IMG/VR virus record: IMGVR_UViG_3300028920_000314
Span: 1-20,151 of that record
Direction: 5' to 3' (one strand)
Length of the DNA stretch: 20,151 nt
Origin: a virus
The notes beneath the pieces were generated by a model that worked only from the letters and a program-made list of their open reading frames with translations, had not been told where the DNA came from and searched no databases. The translations under genes were made by a program, and so were the position numbers. This document shows positions 14,038-20,151 of this stretch, one piece after another (the first letter of the stretch is position 1; every line of letters starts with the position of its first letter).

Positions 14038-15761
14038 TATCTACGCACCTCCATAGCCAGGGCAGGCAGTAGCCTATCTCTTAAAAATGCCTCTTCACCT
14101 ATCATATTCCCCTGGATCACTACGCTAATATTTCCACCCCTGGCAGATCCCTGTACAGAATCATCTACCCTGCTATCTACCCTATCATTGGGTAGTACTT
14201 TAGCCCCCTGGGGCAGTACCACTGTTTCTGGTCCCTTTTCACCCACAGTATACACACCACCCCTGGCACCCTCTGTACCCGCTTGCAGGCCCCCAGAGAT
14301 CCCAGAGAATACCCCGCCAAACAAGGCACCAAAAGGCCCCCCTATGGCTGTAGGCAGCACCATCCCTGCAATCTGCAATCCTAATTTCATAAAGGACCGC
14401 CCAAAATCATCAAAATCAAAATTCTGAAAACCATTCACAATACCGCTGCCTATGGATTGCCCGATAGTTTGGGCTATGGTTTCTGCTTTGTTTTTAAATT
14501 CTAACAGTACCTTTTCCAAAAAGGTTAAAGATTTTTCTATGGGCTGATCAATATTTGGGGCCACTTCTTTTTTTATAGCCTTGCCAGTTTTGGTAGCTGA
14601 TTCACGCAAGGCTTCAAAACGCACCCGCGCGTTATCCAATTTCTCATTATTAGATTCCCAGGCCCCCACCAGTTTATCATTTATTGTAGCTGCTAATTGA
14701 GCAGCACCCTTTTGTGCAGCTACTACAGGCCCAAGCATTTTTTCTGCTGCTTCCCCAATAGCACCACCCATACCCTGTAGCTTAAATAATAAGCCTGCTA
14801 AATCTGTAAGCATATTACTAAAACCAGAGGTAATTCTATTTAAACCCTCCAAAATTCCTACTACAAAAATTCTATGAAAGAATTGAATATTAGCAGCCCA
14901 TAAAAATCTAAGTCCCTGAATACCTACCCAAAAATTATCTACCCAGTTCCAAATGGTTTCTGTGAGATCCTGGAATATCTTTTTATTTGCAGATACCTTT
15001 TTTGTAAGTTCCTCAATTTTAGGGGTTAGCTTTTCCATGATGGGCAAAATGGATTCCCGCTTTAACCCCTCCCAGGTCCTGGTTAATCTGGTCATAGCAT
15101 CAGTATACTGAGCAGCTTTAGTAGCCCCCTCTGTGGTCCAGGCTATCCCAAGTTCTTTAGCCTGTTGCATCTGGGCCTGGATTGCACCAGTTCCCTGATC
15201 CAGGATTGCTACCATTTCAGCCCCAGATCTACCAAAGATCTCCTGAGCCAGGGCCAGTTTCCTGGTTTGATCCTCCATATTTGAAATTTTACTGGTGGCC
15301 TCCAGCACTACACTTTGTACGCTTTTCATCCTTCCACCTGATGCACGTACCTCAATACCCAGCTCATCAAAAGCATCCTTTGCAGTTCTTAATCCATCAT
15401 CTGCTGCTTTCATGTTCCTGGTAAGCCTCCTGAAAGCAGGTTCAAGGCTACTGATATTAGTACCCGCTAATTCTGCCACATACCCAAACTGTGATAGAAA
15501 TTCTACAGAAGCACCCACCCGCTGGGATAGCTTATCAAAATCATCCCCTAATTTTGCTACTGCCTGGAAAGATGCTACAAAGGATTTTACAGCCTGGGTA
15601 GCTTTGCCCAGGGCTTTGATAAGCAGCTGGGCACCAAATACTGCCTTAAACTGATCCCCGAAACGCTTAGTTTGGTTTCCCAGCTTCCCAATCCGCTTGC
15701 CCAGCTGATTAATTGCCACAGATCCCTTATCATCTACCTGGATCTCAAATTTTAAAGGCAT
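14037..15761 (-). CDS. Tail tape measure protein
   Basis: Sets tail length and probably helps DNA entry. The 574 aa show the expected layout: a long helical N-terminal part rich in Ala, Lys and Gln (LGKRIGKLGNQTKRF; KATQAVKSFVASFQAVAKLG), a region with LSQRVGASVEFLSQFGYVAE and ALAQEIFGRSGAEMVAIL typical of phage tape measures, hydrophobic segments around 300-345 and 455-490 (IAGMVLPTAIGGPFGALFGG), and a C-terminal GEKGPETVVLPQGAKVLPND motif. Following the chaperone genes is the canonical place. If 1.5 angstrom per residue holds, the tail would be roughly 85-90 nm. AGGAGA five bases from the ATG. Confidence 0.93.
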   Translation of the reverse strand: MPLKFEIQVDDKGSVAINQLGKRIGKLGNQTKRFGDQFKAVFGAQLLIKALGKATQAVKSFVASFQAVAKLGDDFDKLSQRVGASVEFLSQFGYVAELAGTNISSLEPAFRRLTRNMKAADDGLRTAKDAFDELGIEVRASGGRMKSVQSVVLEATSKISNMEDQTRKLALAQEIFGRSGAEMVAILDQGTGAIQAQMQQAKELGIAWTTEGATKAAQYTDAMTRLTRTWEGLKRESILPIMEKLTPKIEELTKKVSANKKIFQDLTETIWNWVDNFWVGIQGLRFLWAANIQFFHRIFVVGILEGLNRITSGFSNMLTDLAGLLFKLQGMGGAIGEAAEKMLGPVVAAQKGAAQLAATINDKLVGAWESNNEKLDNARVRFEALRESATKTGKAIKKEVAPNIDQPIEKSLTFLEKVLLEFKNKAETIAQTIGQSIGSGIVNGFQNFDFDDFGRSFMKLGLQIAGMVLPTAIGGPFGALFGGVFSGISGGLQAGTEGARGGVYTVGEKGPETVVLPQGAKVLPNDRVDSRVDDSVQGSARGGNISVVIQGNMIGEEAFLRDRLLPALAMEVRR

Positions 15762-15763
15762 GG

Positions 15764-16509
15764 CTATCTCCTGTATCTACCTTTGTTTTGCTGCTGCTTC
15801 ATTTTTGCTGCTTGCTGCTCTGCTGCTATTTTCCTATCCCTATGCACTTTTCTCCTGATGTATCCCATGGTTTGGGCTACACAGTTCCAGTACTCATCTT
15901 CCCCCATTGGTAAAATCTTTTCTTTGGAGATCTCTGGGAGTAATGCTACACTTGGGCACTGGTCCCCATCCAGTGGGGAAATGTTTATGGCTAATACCAT
16001 GAGGTTCCAGAATTCCATTAGCCCACTGTACTGCATCAGATATAGTGGGTTCACATCCCAATCTTTTATATACTTGCATCGGCCCGATATACACGGCACA
16101 CCCCCCTGGATAAATTCATGCTTTTCCTGGTAGCACCTGGTACAGCAGCTGGGTGCCCATTGGTAATCTATTGTGCATTCGAGCCATTGGCTAAATTTTC
16201 AAAGGGTCCTTTTAAAAGGATAGCCAGTTTATCCTGCATGTTTTCATCTGTAATCAGGGCACTGGCAATTTCTCTTTTAGTACCCTCATCCACTGGTAAA
16301 GGATTCCCACTATCTCCATCCTCAATACCTTCCCATCCTTTAATGGATTCCTGTAGGTATTTATATCCAATCTCCAGCCCACTGGCCTCCTCTTGGGATT
16401 TCCCAGGAAAATTTTTTAAGATGAATTCTGCCAGTGGTATGGGTTCTAAAATTAGTACTGCTCCATCTTTCCATTCTACCTTTTGTTCTTTCCTCCGTTC
16501 AAACTTCAC
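15764..16509 (-). CDS. Tail assembly chaperone, frameshifted long form (gpGT-like)
   Basis: Read as a fusion: 106 residues of the short chaperone, then a -1 shift at 16192-16198, then 142 residues in the new frame, 248 aa in total. The extension runs SQWLECTIDYQWAPS... and carries Cys at 112, 122, 123, 126, 140 and 145 (CxxC and Cx4C spacing), then a helical part and a basic, Gln/Lys-rich end (KMKQQQNKGRYRR). In the -1 frame a TGA at 16201-16199 lies just upstream of the slippery site and no stop occurs from there to 15764, so the shift must happen between 16199 and the zero-frame stop at 16168. Position between tube and tape measure genes matches lambda gpGT, which binds tail tube and tape measure. 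The shift itself is predicted. Confidence 0.82.
16168..16509 (-). CDS. Tail assembly chaperone, short form (gpG-like)
   Basis: A 113-aa protein expected to coat the tape measure protein during tail assembly and not to stay in the virion. It starts with GTG at 16509, overlapping the tube gene stop as TAGTG with AGGAGG just upstream. The segment IKGWEGIEDGDSGNPLPVDE (about 57-76), then TKREIASALI, is the recognisable hallmark of phage tail chaperones. Located directly before the tape measure gene, apart from its own frameshift extension. Zero-frame termination at TAG 16170-16168 would be the major outcome. Confidence 0.85.
   Translation of the reverse strand: MKFERRKEQKVEWKDGAVLILEPIPLAEFILKNFPGKSQEEASGLEIGYKYLQESIKGWEGIEDGDSGNPLPVDEGTKREIASALITDENMQDKLAILLKGPFENLANGSNAQ
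16192..16198 (-). promoter_or_regulatory. -1 ribosomal frameshift slippery site A AAT TTA
   Basis: The heptamer AAATTTA is in the required phase (X XXY YYZ: A AAT TTA) for the chaperone frame, 22 bases before its stop codon. Both tRNAs can re-pair after slipping by one base. The same heptamer drives the gag-pol shift of Rous sarcoma virus. Downstream only a short AGCC/GGCT hairpin (16192-16182) is evident; no strong pseudoknot was found by eye. Confidence 0.8.
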
Positions 16510-17651
16510 TATTCCCTCCTCATTTCATTAGTTGAATTTGTATTATCTGCCAGTATCATCATCTGGCCACCCTGGATAAGATTAATACTGCTCAATTCTG
16601 TACTGAAAACTGGGGAGGATACATCTGGTTCCTTTCCACAGTTAAAGGTAATAGGATGGGTAGGTACATCCTCCTCTGTTAAAGAAGCATCTGAAAGCAC
16701 CACACTTGGAAAATACAGGCCCCAGGAATAGCTACCAGTAGTGTATACTGCTTTTATTACACACTCCTGCCAGGAATCCCTATAACCCATATAGGTATCT
16801 ACAGAATGCCTGGAGATCACAAAGGACCCAGAAACACTTACCTGGCCAGCCAGGGTGGGTTCTATGATGTATAGACCACTTTCACAATCCCGCTTAATGC
16901 TTAATGGTATCTCCACCTCCACATTAAAATTTGATACCCCAAGCTCCACATAAGCCCCACCAGAGGGCTTTACAGAAAATGTTAGGTGCCTATGCAGCAC
17001 ACTATTTGAACTACCTTGCAGGGCTGTGGCATAGGTCCAGGAACTACTGGAGTAATCTGCCCTACCCTCTTTAGGCCCCATTGCTTTGGCAGTACATTTT
17101 ACCATACCATCATCTGCTGTACTGGCAATAGAAAAGCCACTGCATAGCTGGTGATGATACCTATAATCATTTGGCCCCAGGGCAAATGCAAACGTACCAA
17201 ACCTATTTTTCCTATCATCTGCATTATAATCCCCAGCTGTTTGCTCTGCTGTCCTGTAGGCTGTAAAATGTCTTTCATGGCTATCCAATTCATAGCATTT
17301 ACGATAGTAGCCCCCACCCAAATCCTCTGGGCTGCTTCCACCATCCTCATACCCCATAAGCCAGTACCAAAGTTTATCCATACCATCATACCGCACATTC
17401 CACTCCAGGGAATCCATGGGGGCCTCCAGGCCTACCTGTACTGGCAGATCCTCAAAAGCTAAACCCTCTATAGATTCATCTGGCTGTTGCTGTGGATTCA
17501 CCTTAATATTTTTGGTAAGGTATGGGAATGCATCATTTGCGCCCAAGCTCATAATGGTATTACCATTAAAGCCCCAGCCTGTACTGCCCATGAGTTTCCC
17601 AGCTTCCAAACTCATGGCCATTTTGGATTCTATTTTTGTGGTTACTCCCAT
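16509..17651 (-). CDS. Tail tube protein, second paralogue
   Basis: A 380-aa structural protein related to the product of the gene just upstream. Shared blocks: DESIEGLAFEDLPVQ (58-72) matches DESIVGIAFPDLPLQ, and VISRHSVDTYMGYRD in the C-terminal third matches TISRHDADTWHGFRD. These fit the Phage_tube_2 type of tail tube protein. The central part has more aromatic and Cys content than the paralogue and an insertion around 105-160. GGGAG six bases before the ATG; stop overlaps the chaperone GTG. It may build the main tube or a specialised part; which of the two copies is the abundant one cannot be told from sequence. Confidence 0.8.
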   Translation of the reverse strand: MGVTTKIESKMAMSLEAGKLMGSTGWGFNGNTIMSLGANDAFPYLTKNIKVNPQQQPDESIEGLAFEDLPVQVGLEAPMDSLEWNVRYDGMDKLWYWLMGYEDGGSSPEDLGGGYYRKCYELDSHERHFTAYRTAEQTAGDYNADDRKNRFGTFAFALGPNDYRYHHQLCSGFSIASTADDGMVKCTAKAMGPKEGRADYSSSSWTYATALQGSSNSVLHRHLTFSVKPSGGAYVELGVSNFNVEVEIPLSIKRDCESGLYIIEPTLAGQVSVSGSFVISRHSVDTYMGYRDSWQECVIKAVYTTGSYSWGLYFPSVVLSDASLTEEDVPTHPITFNCGKEPDVSSPVFSTELSSINLIQGGQMMILADNTNSTNEMRRE

Positions 17652-17664
17652 CTGTTACTCCCTA

Positions 17665-18630
17665 TTATGTATTGGTAAGGCTTGCCCGAATAGCTGAATT
17701 AAAAGCCATATTTGAATTACTGTAATTTGCATCTATTCCATTCCTGGCACATCTGCATGTAACAGTAAGGGTATTTACATCATCCTCTGTTTTTTCCAGG
17801 GTTTCAATTACAAAATTTGGAATTTCAAATTGTAAGATAGCATCAGCAGCCCCATAGTAGTTAATATCTGCCTGGAGGGCTGTATGGTTATCCCTGAATC
17901 CATGCCAGGTATCTGCATCATGCCTGGATATGGTAAATTCAAAGGTAGCTTCTGGCCTACCTGCACTGGAGGATAGTAGCACCAGAGGGCTTTGACCATT
18001 ACAGTATTGCTCCCCATAGTTCCAATTTACTCCAATATCAATTGATTCTATGCACTGATTATCACCACTATCCAGGGCATCATCCTGGTTACCTATTCTG
18101 ATATACCCATTAGTGCCCCCTGCATGGTGATGTACCAGCCTGGTACCTGGGGTAGTAGTCATAGCAGGAAATGCTGAATCATCCCGCACCTCTGCTACAT
18201 ATCCTATAACCCCAGCAGTCATATGCAGATCACCCTCTGCTTCACTTACAAAATGCACATCATTAAAAATGCATCCTGCATACTTGTAGGTTTTCACCTC
18301 ATCCAGGCCCACAAAGCTCATGGTTTTATCATTCTTATCTGTGGGCAGGGTGAATACCTTTGCAGCTACAGATCCAAATACACCTTCCAGGGCCTCCTCA
18401 ATGGTATCCACATCCAGCTGGGTACTCAAATCCCCTGTCATATGTCGCACACCCTGCAAAGGCAGATCTGGAAAAGCAATACCCACTATAGATTCATCAT
18501 CTATCATATCAAAACTTTGGTGCAGGGTAAAACTGGTAAAGGGCATCTGAATACTTGGGGCATCATACTGCCCTGTGGTACCTTCCTCTTTCCATCCCGC
18601 TTTCCTCAATACTTGTACACTTGTACCCAT
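17665..18630 (-). CDS. Tail tube protein, first paralogue
   Basis: A 321-aa tail tube protein. DESIVGIAFPDLPLQ at 45-59 and FTISRHDADTWHGFRDN in the C-terminal third are the blocks shared with the next gene. The N-terminal loop (GWKEEGTTGQYDAPSIQMPF) and strongly beta-type strands suit a tube ring subunit. A His-rich VHHHAG loop lies around 166-171. GAGGAG lies eight bases from the ATG. It follows the tail terminator candidate, the usual site for the major tail protein gene, so it is the conventional candidate for the main tube. Confidence 0.82.
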   Translation of the reverse strand: MGTSVQVLRKAGWKEEGTTGQYDAPSIQMPFTSFTLHQSFDMIDDESIVGIAFPDLPLQGVRHMTGDLSTQLDVDTIEEALEGVFGSVAAKVFTLPTDKNDKTMSFVGLDEVKTYKYAGCIFNDVHFVSEAEGDLHMTAGVIGYVAEVRDDSAFPAMTTTPGTRLVHHHAGGTNGYIRIGNQDDALDSGDNQCIESIDIGVNWNYGEQYCNGQSPLVLLSSSAGRPEATFEFTISRHDADTWHGFRDNHTALQADINYYGAADAILQFEIPNFVIETLEKTEDDVNTLTVTCRCARNGIDANYSNSNMAFNSAIRASLTNT

Positions 18631-18645
18631 AACACACTCCTCTTT

Positions 18646-19200
18646 TTATGCTGTTGTATCTGTTGTATCCACCATAATATTGAAAGAAACCACTGAGGTA
18701 TTCAGCTTTTGACTATGTTCCTTATAATACAACTCTATGTTGAATTCTCCAAAAGTCATTCTGAAACCAGGGCATGGGGCACTGGCATCATCAATAAAAC
18801 TGTATACCTGGGTTTTTATCTGTACCGCCACATCTTCCAAATCTTTCATATCCTGGCCAGTGGTCCTATCTGGGCTTTCTGCATAATGATGCACATGCAC
18901 ATCAAAACTGTAGCTGGTTCTGATATTCCGCTGATCAATGTACTCTACTCCATCTACACCCCTATACAGAATACCCGCCACTGGGAAATATGATGCAGCT
19001 TGTAAATCCAGGCCCCCATAGTTATGGGTACCCACAATCACCTCTTTTAAATCGCTGATAGCCTCCAGCTTTGCTTTCAGGTTATCCAGGAGGTAATCAA
19101 AGGTAGTGCTACCTGGATCTGTTACAGTACCATAGCCCTGCCTCAATTCCCCAAATGTAGCACGTTCTACCCAGGTGGTAGGATAATGAAATGCAGGCAT
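18646..19200 (-). CDS. Probable tail terminator / tail completion protein
   Basis: A 184-aa protein placed between head-tail joining genes and the tube genes. An N-terminal helix-rich part (FDYLLDNLKAKLEAISDLKE) is followed by alternating strands (RTSYSFDVHVHHYAE; SVVSFNIMVDTTDTTA), an alpha/beta pattern like gpU-type terminators that cap the finished tail. No diagnostic motif is visible, so the call rests on fold impression and synteny. ATG overlaps the previous stop (TAATG) with little ribosome binding signal, implying coupled translation. Confidence 0.6.
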   Translation of the reverse strand: MPAFHYPTTWVERATFGELRQGYGTVTDPGSTTFDYLLDNLKAKLEAISDLKEVIVGTHNYGGLDLQAASYFPVAGILYRGVDGVEYIDQRNIRTSYSFDVHVHHYAESPDRTTGQDMKDLEDVAVQIKTQVYSFIDDASAPCPGFRMTFGEFNIELYYKEHSQKLNTSVVSFNIMVDTTDTTA

Positions 19201-19823
19201 TAGCTTACCGTCCTGGTTTTAGCTGAATCATCATATGTATGGGTGATGGTTTCACTGTTATCATCTGTAAAGGTCAAAACCTCATTATCAGATCCAGATA
19301 CTGCCATATTCCCATTAATCACAGCACTCATATCTGCCAGCAGATCCCTCTCAGTAAAAATAATCTGGGATTCTACTACGGTAGCTGATGTACTGGATAT
19401 CCCACCAAATACAATACAATTCCCATCCATTTCACTGGCTGTAAGAGTGATAGCATACACACCTGGTAGATTTGTGCTATCCGGTTCTGTAATGCTTCCA
19501 GCATTGGTAGGGGCACCAGCAGCACCACCATCTTTAGCTACCCGCAAGGTAAAATTTGCAGAGTCTCCAGATCTGCCTGATGCATCGTTAGAATTCCAGG
19601 CCCTAAAGTACACCACATATTCCCTACCTTTAATTACTGTCATAGGATTACCACCTTGTATTTGTAGGACTAAATAAGCATCTGTTTTATCAGTATCTAC
19701 TGATGGGAGGCCCAGCACTACCAGGGCATTCACATCATTCCAGTATCCAATAGCACCAGGGCACCCATCCTGATTAGGCCAGTTTACTACACCATATCTT
19801 TCCTGCTCCAGATCAAAAGACAT
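19200..19823 (-). CDS. Beta-sandwich structural protein of unknown role
   Basis: A 207-aa beta-rich protein. The centre (FTLRVAKDGGAAGAPTNAGS, then PGVYAITLTASEMDGNCIVF) matches a beta module that recurs in phage virion and fibre proteins, in which a strand pair flanks a 'Gly-x-Tyr-x-x-x-Leu-x-x-x-Glu' segment. The N- and C-terminal parts are acidic and Thr/Ser-rich. It lies between a head-tail joining protein and the tail terminator candidate, unusual for a fibre, so it could be a collar or tube decoration protein (inference). AAGGTG before the ATG, inside the end of the preceding gene. Confidence 0.6.
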   Translation of the reverse strand: MSFDLEQERYGVVNWPNQDGCPGAIGYWNDVNALVVLGLPSVDTDKTDAYLVLQIQGGNPMTVIKGREYVVYFRAWNSNDASGRSGDSANFTLRVAKDGGAAGAPTNAGSITEPDSTNLPGVYAITLTASEMDGNCIVFGGISSTSATVVESQIIFTERDLLADMSAVINGNMAVSGSDNEVLTFTDDNSETITHTYDDSAKTRTVS

Positions 19824-19824
19824 A

Positions 19825-20151
19825 TCACACCTTAAAAGTACTTCTTAGGGATTTCCCAAGATTCCTGGTGAAGGTTTTTTTGTTCTGCTCCAGGGCAGGT
19901 TCTAAAAATTTTCGTATCCTTCCACGGATTCCACGAGTCTCATGTTTAATTCTATACCTCACATCTGCACTGCCTTTTTCCACAATACTTAACCTGGCCA
20001 CATAAAATTTCTTATTCCCTTCACTCTGGGGTGAAACCCAGAAAAGCAAATGTGGATCTGCCTTTAATCTACGCCTGGTTTTTGATTTGGTCCAGCTGCC
20101 TGGGCTTTTCAATATCCTTTTTAATAGTCCAGTTCGTTCTGTAAGTTTACC
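19825..20151 (-). CDS. Head-tail joining protein, HK97 gp10-like (5' end beyond window)
   Basis: The frame is open from the right edge, so the true start lies outside; a TTG at 20112 is only an internal codon. The visible 108 residues begin GKLTERTGLLKRIL, the 'L-x-x-R-T-G-x-L' segment typical of HK97 gp10-like neck/tail completion proteins. It continues with strands (LLFWVSPQSEGNKKFYVARL), a GSADVRYRIKHETRG turn and a basic helix ending NLGKSLRSTFKV. Placement ahead of the tail terminator is as expected for the head-tail interface. Without the N-terminus, the family is probable rather than certain. Confidence 0.68.
   Translation of the reverse strand, partial: GKLTERTGLLKRILKSPGSWTKSKTRRRLKADPHLLFWVSPQSEGNKKFYVARLSIVEKGSADVRYRIKHETRGIRGRIRKFLEPALEQNKKTFTRNLGKSLRSTFKV

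Noticed and set aside
15894-16094. A 66-aa frame starting with GTG in the third reading frame
   Set aside because: It is closed upstream by a TGA near 16113, cannot be reached by a -1 shift from the chaperone, overlaps the better supported extension, and has no recognisable features.
15764-16099. A separate 111-aa gene starting with GTG at 16099
   Set aside because: The same frame is open further upstream to the slippery heptamer, there is no Shine-Dalgarno sequence with good spacing, and synteny predicts a frameshift extension.
20110-20112. TTG as the start of the rightmost gene
   Set aside because: The frame stays open to the window edge and the upstream residues (LTERTGLL) are a conserved part of the family, so the real start is outside.
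1-20151. tRNA genes, CRISPR array, insertion sequences, integrase or attachment sites
   Set aside because: None seen. The genes are too tightly packed to leave room outside 7861-8086, and that gap holds no cloverleaf, spaced repeats or transposase remnants.

Overview
The window is a contiguous piece of a tailed-phage genome, or of a prophage, with siphovirus-type tail genes. Every gene I accept is on the minus strand. Transcription therefore runs from right to left: structural genes first (20151 down to 9281), then lysis genes (9259 to 8087), then a 226-base control gap, then DNA metabolism (7848 to 1). Genes are tightly packed, with TAATG, TAGTG and ATGA stop/start overlaps, and most have an AGGAGG-type ribosome binding site. 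Both ends cut genes: a family A DNA polymerase at the left edge (motif C is just reached) and a head-tail joining protein at the right edge.

Tail module, in transcription order: a gp10-like head-tail joining protein (partial), a beta-rich structural protein, a tail terminator candidate, two related tail tube proteins in tandem, a tail assembly chaperone with a -1 frameshift extension (slippery heptamer A AAT TTA at 16192-16198), a tape measure protein of 574 aa, a 139-aa protein, two proteins that look like a split tail hub, and a fibre-like protein of 482 aa. A short tape measure and a frameshifted chaperone point to a non-contractile tail.

Lysis module: a coiled-coil protein, a protein with one membrane segment, and an unusual 232-aa protein joining an L,D-transpeptidase-like catalytic motif (H102, C113) to a hydrophobic, holin-like C-terminus. 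A strong intrinsic terminator (8021-8052) follows it. The gap behind the terminator holds two inverted repeats and a weak candidate promoter.

DNA module: four unrecognised small proteins, an SNF2-like helicase, a RuvC-like resolvase, a PD-(D/E)XK exonuclease with cysteines placed as in Fe-S AddB/Cas4-type enzymes, a 58-aa protein with a CxxC pair, a Sak4-like RecA-fold ATPase, a DUF669-like single-strand binding protein with an Ala/Pro linker and Lys tail, a small helical protein, an HNH endonuclease, and the DNA polymerase. Together these form a nearly self-sufficient replication and recombination set: resection, strand binding and annealing, branch resolution, and synthesis.

The host cannot be named. 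Composition is distinctive: moderate GC, very strong CpG depletion (10 CpG in the first 1620 bases by hand count, about 70 expected from base content), almost no NCG codons, mainly AGG/AGA for Arg, and marked excess of CCWGG. Yet CGCGCG occurs at least four times. No integrase, repressor, tRNA or CRISPR array is visible.
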